Positions 12,961 to 25,860 are shown, counted from the first letter of the stretch. The stretch: 64,000 nt of DNA from Asterella californica (GCA_036924285.1 JAYKYS010000009.1:20068001-20132000); one strand, 5' to 3'. Made by a program: numbers and translations. Notes: a model not told the origin generated them from the letters alone.

Positions 12961-13774
12961 GTGTCACCTTGCAGGGGAGGACGAAAAGGGTTGTAGCACT
13001 GGTAGTCTTGTCCTCCCATTGTCATCACAGTTGGTACTTAGTGTAGTGGTCGAAGTCAAGTGATGTATATGTCAATGTATATATGTTGCCATACCGGCAT
13101 ACATGAGAGGATGAGAGGATGAGTTGGTTAGTTTGAGTGGGGGAATGCTGTACGTTCTGTTTAAGCTCAGGTCGACGGGATAATCAGGCTATGTCAGTAC
13201 GAATAATCTCGATTTCAGAGTCTCGGTCGGGTGCAGCTCTTCAAAGTGTACATATCTCCTGAGTCTTCGAGGGACCTCAGGGTACGGACGCCTACCGTAT
13301 GAAACTCGGCAGTTTTGAGTTGACAAATGAGTAACGTCACTGGGAGACGTGAGGCAAAAGTTTGTGAACAAGAGGGGAGGGTTAAAAGTTCCTGAAACTG
13401 CTTAGATGCGTTGTAGGGTATAGCCTGCAAATTCTTATATCGTATTTTAGAATCAACTTGTTGTCGTATCAAGTGGATCACCTAGTCTTATAATCTGGTC
13501 TTGATACCTGGCATTAGGATGCGGGATTTACTGCAAATGTCGACACACCGGCCCTGATTGTCTGGCACAACAATATGTCGAATTCTCCTGATAAAAATAA
13601 AACTGAAATTCAGGTAAAAAGGAAATTTTGAGTGGTACACGACGTGCATGTTTGTTGCCACGGTGACTTCACAAGCAGATGTCAAAGGAAACGGAAGTCC
13701 TTCACTGAAGACAAGCAGAATTGTTACACATGTTGAACAGTTATTATTCAACTGCAACCTCAAGCAGCGGAAGA
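12961..13774 (+). other. 3' flank of cytochrome b561 gene, no further gene
   Basis: The probable 3' UTR follows the stop codon. T/A-rich words (TGTATATGTCAATGTATATATG, about 13061-13085) may serve as far-upstream poly(A) elements, but no AATAAA is present close by. Minus-strand open frames at 13189-13793 have no family resemblance and are treated as chance. Confidence 0.4.
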
Positions 13775-14224
13775 TGTGAAGAAAGAAACGCACCTTAGTT
13801 ATCAGAAAAAGAGACCGTTATCCTCTTCTCAAGAACCCCCATCACCATCGGATGAGGTTCACTACGGGGATCGACTATCACTGTTCTGTTTCTAGTTGCC
13901 GACAGCTGAGCAAATACAGTTTCTTTGAATTTCTTCTTGGTATCAGCTTGGTATCATCTCATACGCTCGAGATACGCTTTATCACTCGAGCGTATGAGAT
14001 ACTTCTTTTGGTCCTAAAGCCATTGAAGCCCGACCCTCGACTGAGATTTAGTGACTCTTTTCCATGAGCTCTATCACGAGAGTTGATGGTAGTACTGAGT
14101 GGGTGACATACAGTTATTACAAATATTTTAACATTCAATGGCAAACGTGAATGAAATCTTGAAAGATAATTGTTGTCTTGTCGAGAGTGAAAACTAATAT
14201 ACTTGGCGTTTTCGTGTCAAAGGT

Positions 14225-14654
14225 TGTTGAAGTGGGAAATCTCTAGTCGTTCGTTGAACTTGAGAATACATTCACTGAGGATCTCCTTGGAATGTCGATT
14301 CGACTCAAGCTATGTTTATCTATTGAAGATGATCTCATTCCATACATCGTGGACATAACTGATCCAGCCGTGTACTGTAAGAAACTAGAAACGATGTTGA
14401 AGACCGGGACTTCTGCCACATGCACGACACACTGAAGAAAATTCCACGTTTCGAAAATGCAGGAAGAAACTCGCATACCCCAATTCCTTCACTACGTGAA
14501 AGTTCTGCTTGGCCAGTTAGTTGCTGCTGGTGGTGATCTGATAGGAGACGAAGACATTGTCTCAGCCATCCTCAACCGTCGTTTGATGAACCGGTTGCTA
14601 CTCTCACGCAAGAAGACTCACGACGTGGACAGAATGGAGAAGATGACGAAGTAG
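14225..14654 (+). pseudogene. Copia gag remnant
   Basis: Frames in this stretch encode pieces typical of Copia gag proteins (UBN2-type capsid region). An early part matches the ...LCLSIEDDLIPYI... type segment. A later part in the 14457-14654 frame carries LLGQLVAAGGDLIGDEDIV, the conserved loop-and-helix motif before the ...LNGLP-like segment. Frameshifts separate the parts and no zinc knuckle remains. It is non-functional. Confidence 0.6.
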
Positions 14655-14724
14655 AAGAAGCAATTGTTTACATCATTCGCTACAGAGTAACTATCGAAAA
14701 ATTACTCTATTTGTGTAATTCTCA

Positions 14725-15190
14725 GCTCGATATCATTCGCTGTTGGTGTACTGAGCAGATTCTTAGAGGGACCTCAATCCCCTCACCCTGCAGCAACAAA
14801 ACATCTTCTCAGATACCTAAAAGGTACCATGGGTTACGAGATACTTTACAGATTCAATGATAACGATAACTTATTTGGATTCACAGATAGTGACTGGAAC
14901 AGGAGATGTAAATACAGAAGATCAACCATCTCTTTATCATCGGCACTGCATAAATCGTGAAGAACTCTTGCAATTGATGCTATGATTGTTTACTATGACA
15001 TGGTAATGCATGCTAGACCTAAACACATCGAGATTCATTATCACTTCGTTAGAGAAAAGGTGTTACATAGAGTATAGATGTACATCAAATCTCTACTATA
15101 AATCAACTTGCCGATATCCTCACAAAACCCCTTGGAAAATGTAGTTCTGAAACTATGCGATCAATGCTTAGCATACACAGTATAAAAGAC
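14725..15190 (+). pseudogene. Copia reverse transcriptase/RNase H C-terminal remnant
   Basis: Translation in mixed frames shows the hallmarks of the Copia C-terminus: VGVLSRFL, then HLLRYLKGTMGYE, then GFTDSDWNR (the first RNase H acidic motif), then HIEIHYHFVREKV and NQLADILTKPL. These occur in the right order and spacing but with stops and frameshifts. It is followed within 75 bp by the purine-rich tract and right LTR, as in a normal Copia 3' end. Confidence 0.75.
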
Positions 15191-15263
15191 ATCTTTTAGT
15201 TTTAGAGTTATTCTCTTTACAGATTGTTTATCCCACTCACATGCTATAAAGTGTGAGGGAGGG

Positions 15264-15873
15264 TGTAGAAAGAAACACCACACCTTAACTATCAGAAAAA
15301 GACACCGTTGATCTTACTCTCAAGAATTCTCATCACCATGGAATGAGGTTCACTACGAGGATCGACTGTCACTCATGTACTGTATTACTGGTGTCCGACA
15401 TATCTTGACATTACTGGAAGGAGAGGTAATAAGGAAGCGTAATATACATCCCAACTCAGATGTCGGAACAAGAAGCGCAAAGTCGACCAGGGAAAAAGCC
15501 AAAGAGAGAATACACCATCGCCACTCGACGTGAGCTCTCTACTTAGACAAGGCCACCAATGTTGAAGTGTAATGAACCAATGGAGCTGGACGCAATCTTT
15601 AACCTTGGACAAAGTTACTGTGCTATTCGGTGTGTCATTGTCTATCTTGTGTATTTTTATGTCTAAGAGGACCGAAGCGAGATGCAAGAACTACCCTCAT
15701 ATAAGAAGTGTACTAGCATCGAGTTAGCGGATATATTTCTAACTAGGATATCACGCACATACCTATCTACACTGAATAAACACAAGTTACACCTCCGTTA
15801 CACACATCTACCTTTGGATTACAATCACTCTCGAGAAAATCAAACCAGAACGCCTAGCTCGCATCAAATATAA
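15264..15873 (+). repeat. Right LTR of the deleted Copia element
   Basis: The LTR starts with TGTAGAAAG immediately after the purine tract. It shares about 120 bp with 13775-13900. The remainder (15405-15873) has no partner because the left LTR is shortened. The 3' boundary is placed at the last CA (ATATAACA) before the sequence changes, which is an estimate. Open frames on either strand inside it are not thought to be genes. Confidence 0.6.
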
Positions 15874-16029
15874 CATTTTATAGCTAGATTAGTTAGGTTT
15901 TATCCATTGTCAGTTCCATAATATCCCATCACAACATGAGTGAGAGAGGCGATTCATCCTGAACTTTCAGCTTTCAGCTTTCCTTTCTTTCCGAAAAGGT
16001 TATGGAATTATAGTGCAGAAGAAGTGTGC

Positions 16030-16046
16030 AACTAGACGGGATATGG
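16030..16046 (+). repeat. Target-site duplication of the LINE, left copy
   Basis: The 17-bp word AACTAGACGGGATATGG recurs exactly at 33627-33643, right after a 16-base poly(A) run. This pair defines the LINE insertion between them. Confidence 0.85.
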
Positions 16047-16539
16047 GAGCATAGGTTTATAGAGTTCGGAGGAGATCGAACGGGTAGGCTCGCGATGGCG
16101 GAGCGGAAAGGCGGAGGGCGGGCCGGAGGGTACGCCGAGAGGTAGAGGGGGAATTAGGGAGACTAAGTAGGATTAAGGAAAGGGGGGAAGAGAGTAGGGC
16201 AACAAGCGCGAAGGAAGTGGTGATTAGAGGGAAGTATTGTTTTTAGGGTTGCCATATTTACGACGGGCAACTGTAGTGACAGGTTGCGGCGAATTGGAAA
16301 GTGGTGCTAGTGCACAGGGAACCAATGGGAGAGAACATGACGAGAATCGGCTTGTCCGGGACCCTGAGGTTTGAAGCGATGAGAAACAGAATTTCCAACT
16401 TTGAGGCGGAGCTGGAAAAGAAAAGAGGAAAAAGAGAGTCAATGAATATGATAGACTCGAGGCGAGCGGAAAACCTCGATAGAAGCAAAGCTACGGTGGA
16501 AAGATTACACCATGCTCAGAAAAATGAAGTGTAGGGAGG

Positions 16540-19500
16540 GTGGATGAACTGAAATTGGAGGAGACGACGGCAAGAAGGGAGATTGTACAAGGTAAAGAGG
16601 GATGTAGGGAGGAGCGGCCGCTAGAAAAAAGAATATCAGTAGAGACAAGACGGACAATCTCCAATGGCGAAGATGATCCTCACGCTGGCAGGAGTGGGCA
16701 GTGCAATGCAGATGATTGGAGGCCCGGCAGGTCGTCCAGAGGGGATCTCACAATGCTGCAGAAAGGACAATCGACTGTTAAGACGAGTGGTGAGCAGCAA
16801 CAGAAGGCAAAAGGGAAACAAGATGTGGGGCAGCAAGGTGAACAGAGCCAGGGGAAAGCAAGAGAGGAAGGAACAACACACGCAGGGAACAGCTGGGCGA
16901 AACCTCTGAAAATCCTAACCAAAACAAGTCAGAATCCATACCTGGAGGGATTGAACCCGCTTGTGAGCGCGAGCATGCCGAACGAGGAACTAGTGGCAGC
17001 GTTACAGAACATACAAAAGAACTAGCAACTAGGGGACTACAAACATGGAGTGATAGTAGAGCTGGACAGGAATCTCGTAGCGAGCAGACTGTCGTTGCTA
17101 AAGTCGACAGCAGTGGTCATGTCTACGGTGGACTGCAGTCCGTCGAGTGACGCGTTCGGAGCCTGGGCATACAAGAAATTGGTGCAAGGAATGAGAATGC
17201 AAATGAGACAGCTACGTATGCTTAGCAGGAAAAACTTCCTCGTAGTGCTAGATACGCATGAGCAACGTAACTGCTGCTAAGAGAGGTCCCCTTGTTCTGC
17301 AACGGGCGAATAGTCTTAGCGACACCATGGAGCCCAAGCTTCCAAGCCCAAACGGATAACTCTAAGGCGGTGGCGGTCTGGGTGGACCTCCTCTTGGTGG
17401 ATCCCACCTTCGAGATTGGAACGGAGGATATGCTAGCAGCCATAGGTCCAGTACTGTACAAGTCTACTACGAGGTCTACTAGTGCCTACCCACATATTAG
17501 GGGGTGTGTTTGATCGACCCAGACGCTGTCGCGCTACTTGGCGGCTACATGCTTGACTTCTATTCCGACGCTTAGGTTTAGTAGTTCTAGAAGTTAGCTC
17601 ATATTACTTCTAGTCTTTTATGTACATGTTTGACACCTTTGCATGCGGTGTGAACACTATTTTGAGTCCTAGTAGGCTGATAGTATGTTAGTTATCTTGT
17701 TCAAGCATTTGTGCGCTTGTGCAAGTGACTTCTTACTTGTCTATGACGTTCAAGGTACATAACTTAGGGTTTCCATGCTGATAGGGGTTTGAGCTCATGG
17801 GTTGTACTTACTTGTCGCCCATGCACGCTTTCTAGCTGATTTAAGTTATTTTTCGGGGCTACGTGTCGTTTTAGGTAGTTTAAGTTTTAAGCTGGCACTC
17901 TAGGGGGCTTGACGTGGTAGCCTATGAGTGTAGATAAGTTACCAGGTAGTTTAAGGCACAAAAGGACAGTCAAGTGGAGCTATGAACTCCCATTGGTCCA
18001 TTTTTGTCTTTTGTAAAACTCTAAGTTTAGAAACAGAGCTCTAGAGTGGAGTTCGAGCATTTGGTGAGGTATCTTCGAAATCTGAGAGCACAGGGAGAGA
18101 GAGCTCGTCATGTCAAGCACTTCCAGTGAAATTTTCGATCGATTTGAGGCAATAAAGACGAAGTTATGACCAATTGAAGTTCGAATTGTGCTAGAATTGA
18201 ATCACTTTTGTTGGATTTAGGTTTTCAGTGTCACTTGCAGCAGATTTGAGGAAATTGCTTCAAAACTTCGAGGTTGTGTTCTCTGCCAGCAGGGCTACGA
18301 TTTCCCAAAAAGTTTCATATCGATTGAGTGACTGAGTAATTCAGAGCGGCCGCTGAAGCTGAGGGGGTCTGAAAAGCTCTTAATCTAGAGCAGCGACTTC
18401 AGAGGAGGAGATCTGGAGTTCTGTGTACATTCAGGAGTCCCAACTTCACAGGGATTTTCAGCATCCTGTAGAATTCAAATACTGTGAGAATATTTGAAAT
18501 TCATCGAGCCAATCTTCTGTTCTAGGTTGAAATAGCCATCTGAGTATCAAAAATTACCGTAATTTCTCTGTTCAGAAAGTTTTTACCCATATCTCGGTGC
18601 TCTGAACTGATCTCAAGCTGAAACTTCATATGTGTATCCAGTAGGACCTCATTTGCATGTAGGAGAAGTTCTGAAGTCTACACCTTCATAGTTTTTCTCT
18701 CTTTGTGTGTCAAAGTTCACCGCTTAAACTTATTACTACTAGTTAAACCTAAATTTCACTTTTGAGCATGCTAGAGGATCCTACACAACTGTGTGAGTGT
18801 TTATGACCCCTGTTGTGACCTGAAAGCCAACCTCTTGAGTAAACAATCACAGCCAGAAGCCCGGCGCTTTCCTAGGTAGACGGATCACACTCCGACAACG
18901 CAAAGCTGAAGGATCATCTACAGATAAAGGTAGGTGTGGGAGAAACGATATTACAACTTATAACATACCAGTCGCTGTCTGACACATGCTTTGTATGCAA
19001 ACGAAATGGGCATTACGCAAGAAACTGCCCAGAGAACTCCAGGAGAGAGGATGGGACACAGATCGGGAAAAACAGCGAAGGCGAGACAACTCAGAACGCG
19101 GGGACGGTGCCGAAGGGAGGAGCAGCACAGAAAGAGGACCAAAAAGGAAGCAAGGAGGATGGATTCACACAGGTGGTAGCAAAAAAAAAGGACGAGGTAG
19201 GTGAATCGATGGACCGAGGTGAAAAACCATCCAATCGCTTCAGCTCGTTGGAAGTTGAGGGAGGAGAACAAGAGAGGGAGAAAAAGGAGGGTGAGCAAGG
19301 TGAGAAGACAGAAGCAGCGGAGAGAAGGCAGGGTGAGAATGGAAGGAGAGGGGAAGAAACCTACTTAGGAGGGATAGAAGAAGGGCTCAGAAGGGATCTG
19401 TCCACTCTTCAGGTTAGCGATGCGGGGACAGTCGGTGGACTCTCGACACAAGAGAAAAATCCTAAAGACACGCTGCCTGATCTTAATGAGCTAGCCGGGG

Positions 19501-19658
19501 TCAACCAATCTGCGGAGCACAGCAAGCAGGAAAGAGAAGAAGGACATAATAAAGTAGCAATAAGTGAGGAGAACTCTGAAAAGCAAGCTAAGCTACTGGG
19601 AGAGAGGGCCAACGGCGAAGAACATGAGACACTAACAAACAAGAAGAGCCGACTGTAA
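16540..19658 (+). pseudogene. LINE ORF1 (nucleic-acid-binding protein), interrupted by solo LTR
   Basis: LINE ORF1 proteins coat the element RNA. The N-terminal part is a hydrophilic Glu/Gln/Lys-rich frame at 16540-17025. The 17050-17513 region encodes a DUF4283-like core with the segments VWVDLLLVDPTFE, DMLAAIGPVLY and PHIRGCV. After the solo LTR the frame resumes at 18936-19658 with a CCHC zinc knuckle, CFVCKRNGHYARNC (C-X2-C-X4-H-X4-C), then a long Glu/Lys-rich tail ending near 19658. At the junction the target ACGC joins the two halves so that IDPDAKLKDHLQ reads through, but a one-base frameshift lies just before it (the GGGGG run near 17505). Stops and shifts make it non-functional. Confidence 0.75.
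17523..18901 (+). mobile_element. Solo LTR 1 (1371 bp) with ACGC target duplication
   Basis: The LTR body is 17527-18897: it begins TGTCGCGCTACTTGG and ends CTCCGACA. The 4-bp word ACGC flanks it on both sides (17523-17526 and 18898-18901). The same LTR family occurs at 58522-59799. No internal coding region or second LTR adjoins it, so it is a solo LTR left by LTR-LTR recombination. It splits LINE ORF1. The family is assigned to gypsy only by analogy with the other 4-bp-duplication elements here. Confidence 0.85.
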
Positions 19659-20303
19659 GAGAAAGACAAAGATTGGAGGAGGACTGCAGGACAAGGTCAA
19701 CGGGAGAGACAAGTGAGGACATGATGGAAACTACCAGGAAAGAGACAAAAGGGGGGAGGGATCAGAGGAAGCAGAAGCGATTACAGGAATGCACCCCATG
19801 GAAGAAGGAGCCCCCAAGGAGAAATTTTGGGCTGAGGAAGAGGGTGTGAGTGGTGATCCGTGATCGATCTCCGGAGCACACCAAAGGGGACCGGATGTCA
19901 AGGGTCGACCTCCCTCTGGAAGAGCCTGATGATGAAGACGCCGAGAGAAGCAACCGTACTGAAGCAAGTGGAGACGACTTGTGGATAGATACTCCTGGGT
20001 TGTGGGACGGTTCGGCAGAGATGGCAGGGCCTCCGATCTCTCCCCTCCGAAGTATCGAACGAGAAGTTCTGCATGAGTTGGAGCCTAACATCCTAGCCTG
20101 CAGGAGAGACACAAGGAAAGAACAGTTGAACAAGGGGACATGAACACAGATGAAGCCACTAGGAAGAGGAGTAGGGAAGACCTCTTCGAGTAAAAGGAAA
20201 CTCACAAAGAAGGAGAACTCTGCCCTGGCGAGAAGCATTTTGAACGCCAAGAACAACACGCCGTAGAGGTTGGAAGGAGAGAATCCAAAGCAGGGACGAG
20301 AAC

Positions 20304-20983
20304 ATGGTTAGTATCCCAATGAAGAACACAATCAAAATTGCTACCTGGAATGTTAGGGGACTGGGTGACTCGCATCGTGTAACCATATTGAGGAAGTGGC
20401 TCCAAAGAGAAAGACAGAACACGGACATCATCGCCCTGCAAGAGATGAAGACGGAAGAGCAGAAGCTGGAATACAATCTGAAAAGGCTAATGCCGAACGG
20501 GACCCGGATTGTAGATTACACGGAAGAGGAGAGAGGGAGAGCGGCACTACTCGTGGGTAGCCACCTCCAGGTAAGGAGCCAAGGTGTGAAGGACGACGGA
20601 GCAGTGGCTTGGTGCACTATTGAGACTGCAGCTGGGCCTATAGGAGTCGTCTCGATCTACGCTCCGAATAAAAGAGAAAATCGTCGACAACTGTGAGAAT
20701 GGCTGGGAGGCATGGTGAGGGAGGGCAAGTGGATCATCCTAAGAGACTGAATATGGTTGAGCTACCGGATGATAGCGTGGGCCCATCTTCTCTACTGCAT
20801 GACAGTGAACTCTGGCTCTGGAGGAATACTCTTCTTCAAGCGGACTTGGTGGATGCAATGTTTTGTGCACAAAGAAGGAAAGGGCCATCATTCACTAGGC
20901 AAGTGATAACAGACGGAAGATTGGACCAAGCAAGGCTAGATGATGCTATATCAACAATAGCGCGGAATGGTGTGCCGGAGTGA
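20304..20983 (+). pseudogene. LINE ORF2: apurinic-type endonuclease domain
   Basis: The endonuclease nicks target DNA to prime reverse transcription. The frame from the ATG at 20304 (or 20319) shows IKIATWNVRGLGD, the first endonuclease motif with its Asn, then DIIALQEMKTEE with the catalytic Glu, and GPIGVVSIYAPNKRE. A stop follows QL at 20696. Another frame continues with a WIIL-then-MVEL segment and ends in a DGRLDQARLD-type motif near 20935. Frameshifts and stops show it is inactive. Confidence 0.8.
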
Positions 20984-23900
20984 TGGAAATTGAGTATCGC
21001 AGAAAACTAACTCTATCGGACCACATTCCGATAACTGTTAGCATCAGACTAAAGGAGGAGGAAGTAAGGGAGACAGTTAAGAGATCAACTTACTTAAAAA
21101 TTGATTCGGCAACGCTAAGAAACTCGAGGATCAAGGTGCGAGTGAAAACGGTGTGGAAGGAGCAACAGAGGGAGCAGGGTGATCCTCGCGTGAAATGGTC
21201 GGTAGGATGGACCAAAGTGAGAAGAATTCTGATGGAGGAGAAAAGAAAGGAGGGACAGAGGACTCCTAGCAGAGCCGGGCTTGAGGACGAATTCCAAAGA
21301 CTGAGAATCCTGGTGGGCGACAATGGGCAAGAGGAAGCAAAGATACAACTACAAGAAGCGGAGGAGAAGCTTAGACGGAAAAAACACCAGGACGCTCTGC
21401 TCTGGAGGAAGAGGAGTCGGGTAAAGTGGCTGCAAGAGGATGAGGCGCCCTCTCGCTATTTCTTTGCCCAGCTCAAGACAAAACACGCACGAGAAAGGAT
21501 GAAAGGTGTCTTGGACGAAGAGAGACAGGTCATAGAGGCCCACGGAGAGATAATCAGTAGGGTGCACAAGTTCTACAAGGACCTGTACAGCGAAGACAAA
21601 GACATAACATTAAACCGAATTAAGAGGAAGAAAGTAATGGGACTCACATCCAAGTGGGTAACGGAGGCTGAGAACGCTAGACTGGCGGAGCTGCCATCAC
21701 TGGAGGAGATAGAAGCGGTGGTGATGGTCTTTCCGAAGGAGAAGTCTCCGGGGATAGATGGTGTGACCTACGAGGTCTTGTAGGGGTGCTGGTCGTTCAA
21801 AAGAGATATGCACGAATATGGTCAGAGAATTCTGGCAAACTAAGGTAATAGACGAAAAAACACTGCAGGAGTAATTAAATTAATACTCAAAGGTGGGGAT
21901 AGGATGGTGCTAGGGAACTGGAGGTCGATCTCCCTGCTAATGGCCACTTACAAGGTCCTAAGCAAGATACTAGCAGAGAGGATAAAAGTGGTCATATGCA
22001 ACGTGGTGGATAAAGAACAGACGAGGTTCATACAGGAGCGCAACATAAACGACAACATACTAAGTTTTAAGCTAGGGCAGGAGTTGGCGGAGTCCAAGGG
22101 TCTACCTACGCTCTTCCTCAAGATCGACTTTATGAAGGCCTACGACCGAGTTTCACAGAAATACTTGTGAGATACTATGAAATCCATGAATTTCGATCCT
22201 CACTTTGTGGATTTGGTTAAGGGACTGTCTGAAGAGGGAACGTCGAAGGTTCACGTTAACGGAGGGTTTACTGAAGAAATATGGCTGGGAAGGGGTGTCC
22301 GACAGGGATGTCCAATCGCGCACTTCCTCTGCGCTATAGCTACGCAGCCTTTAATGAACATGTTGAAACAAGCCAGGGAAGAAGGATTAGTTGAAGGCAT
22401 CAGCACGGGTGAGGGGACCTGCATCAACTATTCGCTGATGACACGGACATTATAATAGAAGGAACAGAAAACTGTTTCAAAGCTACACATGACATAATAC
22501 ATCAGTACGAGGAGGTCTCAAGAGCTTCACTGAACCTGAGCAAATCGGTCATGATCCCGATGGGAATGGACAGCACGTCTAGATGGCTGGAAGACTCTAG
22601 CTGTATAATCGTGAGGTCTGGGCAGATGGTAAAATACCTGGGAGCCTGGATAGAGAGGGAAATCTCTGAGCATCAGATTGTGGAAGCAATCACGGGACAG
22701 CTACAGAACAAACTTCAACACTGGTCGAACATGCTTCTTTTCTGGCCCAGCCGCATCATCCTCCTGACTCATGTGTTAAGGACGATCCCGGTGTATCAAC
22801 TGACGAGCGTGGACTGTTCAGAAGCCGGGTTCAAGAGGTTGGAGGACGTTTGCCTGACTTTCCTATGGGGCACGGGAGAGGAAGGTAAACCTAAGACTCC
22901 GCTGATAGCTTGAGAGACCCTTACCAAACCAAAGAGGTACGGAGGCATGGAGATCTCTCACTTCCGAACGGTAACTCGGGCTCTTAAGTTGAAATACCTA
23001 GCTAAGTTACTGAGTGGTGGCAACCAAGAATGGATCAGAATATCGAGATGGGGAATACATGAGGCGAGAAGAAAAGACAAAAGGTAAAGATACACGGTGG
23101 AGTGGATCCCCGAGGAGTGCATACTCATGATTTCCGATCTCCACGTTCACTCTCTACCGACCCTTGATAGTATGCTTAGGTGCTAGAGGTTGGTGACGGA
23201 GAGATTCCGGTTCGAGGGGAATATTGTACAGCTACCGGGATCTATATCCGCACTCCTCACGGTTGACCTCGGGAAATACTTCGACCCGACGGCTGAACAG
23301 GGCAGGAAGGAGGTTCTACGCAGCATTAGGAGGAACAAACTGACCACGCTCAACGCTCTCAAGCTGAAGGACCTGAGAGACTCTATGGGGGGCATCTCTC
23401 TTTCGCACTCCGAAGCTAGACAGGAACCAATAGAAAGTCGGGGGAGGAACTACTAGGAAAACTAATGAGGTGGGCAGGGGAGATTCAGACGATACCGGAT
23501 GGACTGCAAGAAAGTGATAACTGGGTGTGGAAACTGGGCAGCAGGGAGACGAGAGGCTGGAGACAGGAGCTTCGAGCGTGGAAAGACCTGCTAAACCCGC
23601 AGACAATCACTTACGAGACACTGAATACAAGATGAGGAACGAATGACAACTACAAGGTGTGGGAAGGAAGATGGACGGGGGTCTGGCAGAAGGGAGGGAC
23701 GACTAGAACCAATCTCTGGCTCTGGAGGCTGCTCAACAGAGGGTTCTTCACCAACTGCCGAGCTCAACAGATGCAGGTATGAGATGGGGGATGTCCGAAG
23801 GGATGTAATGTTACCTAGACCATCGAACACTGCTTTTGGGAATGTCCGACGAGTAAGAATAGATGGGAACGGTTCTCTCTACCTAACACTGAATGTAAGC

Positions 23901-24145
23901 TGGAGTATGGAGAAGGTAGCGAGCTGCTAGCTACGGTGGATTGTGCCTTAAAGATAAGGGATCGCAACCCAACCCTGGTCTTGATTCTCGTCGAGCACAC
24001 CCAAATTGTCTAGAGGGAGAGAGCGGAGTGAATTTTCCGAGGGAACAAGTCTGACTGTCCAGCCGCCCGAATTTTGACAGAAGTTGCTAAAATGCTATGG
24101 GCAGAGCTAAAGGAGAACATGAGCCAAGAGAAGAAAACAGCTTAG
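20980..24145 (+). pseudogene. LINE ORF2: reverse transcriptase and C-terminal zinc-ribbon region
   Basis: Reading frames at 20980-21783, 21904-22170, 22177-22455 and 22551-22913 carry L1 reverse transcriptase motifs in order: KSPGIDGVTYEVL, NWRSISLLMATYKVLSKIL, TRFIQERNINDNIL, FLKIDFMKAYDRV, GRGVRQGCP and the catalytic FADD (22431-22442). The region after 23600 shows the zf-RVT type segment (EHCFWECP) near 23825-23850. A tail around 23940-24145 ends the coding part. At least five stops or shifts interrupt the frame. Confidence 0.85.
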
Positions 24146-24947
24146 AACAACGCAATGGCGACGCTAGGAGAGATCCAACGGAGATGGCAGACGAGGACGT
24201 GTCAGGAGCAGGCCGAGCATGATACATAGGTCTTCATGAAGATCACCAACATAAGAATACTCACAAGCGAAATGAAGAAGGGTAGATAGAGAGTCCACAT
24301 CACCAAGCTGGAGGGTCACCGTCAAAGTAGAGAAGGACACAAACGAAGCTGTGAGGAGCTCCAAGCCGGTAGAAGAAGCAACAGAGAGTAAGAAGTGCAC
24401 AGGAGAAAGACGAATTATGATGAGCGGTACAGCAGCAAGTCCACGGTGGTGCGGTGGGGCCGGAGAATGAAGATTAGCGGTCCTCCTTGCGATCACAGAG
24501 ATGGAAAGACAGTTAGAGCCGATAAGGTGGGAAAAAGAAGGAACTTCTTACCTCGGGGAGCGCGAGGTGTATTCACGACAGGATCCCATATAAGCGCACG
24601 AGCAGGCAGGACATCGACAGAGCGAAACGAGACGAGAGGGTTAATCATAACGCGACGACTAAGAGGAAGAGCGAGAAATGAAATGATCACGAGAGAAGGA
24701 AGAGAGGCGTGAATCTCGAGCCCATGATCGGTTCGATGGATCTGCGCGAGATGCAGGGCGACCGCATTGAAAGCCCTAGCCTGCTCGACGAGCGTCTGGT
24801 CGAGGGGAGAGGGCAGAAAATGACGAAGAGCAGAGTGAGAACGTACCAGGGGAAAAGACGACGGAAATGGGGGAAGGTTGGCAGGGCCCTCGGTTTCACT
24901 ACGGTGAATAGCGGCCCGGGTTCCGGGTCCTTCTTGTATGGGTGACC
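24146..24947 (+). other. LINE 3' untranslated region up to the gypsy A insertion
   Basis: Purine-rich sequence follows the decayed ORF2. The open frames seen here on both strands are mutual shadows with no family match. The stretch ends in ...GGGTGACC, and the same GACC opens the remaining LINE tail at 33559 beyond gypsy A. The tail then reads TCCTTAGCCGGATTTAATAA, consistent with an L1 3' end. Confidence 0.6.
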
Positions 24948-25860
24948 TGTAACGACCTATGTTACACATAAGAAGTTTGTCTATTAGTAAGGTATTTAGT
25001 TATAACTAAGTGTTGAGAATGTTTATTTGCTGCCAAAGTACTTTAAGGAGGTATCAAGTTAGTCATGACTAGCTAAAAGTTAGTTATGGTTAAACTTAGC
25101 TGTACTTTTGGCAGAATTCAGATATTTACTAAAGAGTGAGCACTACTATCTTGTCATCTTGTCTAAAAGGTAGAAAGGAGGTGGAAAGTATCCCTTATCT
25201 CCTTTTTGACTTGATATGAGTGGTTGGATTAAAGTTGTGGACTTTGTGGGCATTAAAAACAAGAAGAGATTCCACATGTTTCCTTTTTAGTGGGTCCTAG
25301 TGTAGAGAGGGGTGGAAATTCGAGATTCCTTGAGAATATTCCAGAATCCTTCTAGAAGTTGTTGACTTTGAAGGAATAAGCCCATGTGAAAAGGTAAAAA
25401 GCCCATGTGATCAATGCTTTTATCTTAAGTAATATCTTAGTAAAACCCGGTAAAAGTAGTTACGGCTGAGTTACCGGAGGGTATCAAAGTAAAAACCTAA
25501 AATGTATAAATAGAGGAGTAGAGAAGAGCTCCTCATCCTTGTTTTCACATTGTCGTAATGACAACTTGAGTAATATAGAGAGTGTGGGATATTTTTAGCA
25601 TGTGAGAACTTGAGAGACGTCGTTAGAATGGAGGATTTTAGTTGATGTGTTTAAGGAGATTTTTAGTTGATAAGTTTGTGGGTGTATGAATGAGTGAACT
25701 CAGCATTTTCGTTTCAAGTTCATGGTGTGCTTCCATCAAAGCCATCAGAGGTGACCCCTGAGTGAGAGACAGGCCCGACATGTTGCAGATTTGTGGATGA
25801 CGATCGTGGAGGTTGAGAGATCGGGGGGTAGTTGATCGATAGGACCACGGAGGGTTTACA
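24948..25860 (+). repeat. 5' LTR of gypsy A, with TATA box
   Basis: The LTR starts TGTAACGACCTATG and ends GGGTTTACA. A TATA box TATAAATAG lies at 25505-25513, so transcription probably starts near 25535-25545; this is an inference from the motif. The partner LTR is 32647-33558, where the TATA box is at 33203-33210. Confidence 0.92.

Larger units (their letters stand above)
13775..15873 (+). mobile_element. Internally deleted Ty1/copia retrotransposon
   Basis: Two related LTR starts are seen: TGTGAAGAAAGAAAC at 13775 and TGTAGAAAGAAAC at 15264, followed by about 120 bp of clear similarity. The left LTR loses similarity after about 13900 and seems truncated. TGGTATCAG words (13949 region), the usual initiator-Met tRNA primer site of Copia, follow it. 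A gag remnant lies at 14225-14650, a reverse transcriptase/RNase H tail remnant at 14725-15190, and a purine-rich tract GTGTGAGGGAGGG directly precedes the right LTR. Integrase and most of reverse transcriptase are missing. The right end near 15873 (ATAACA) is estimated. Confidence 0.75.

Noticed and set aside
15385..15687. 100-codon minus-strand frame in the Copia LTR
   Set aside because: Lies within the LTR, no homology, antisense to the element.
24395..24969. Opposed long frames in the LINE 3' UTR
   Set aside because: Both strands open because of purine-rich composition; no family resemblance and one runs across the gypsy A junction.
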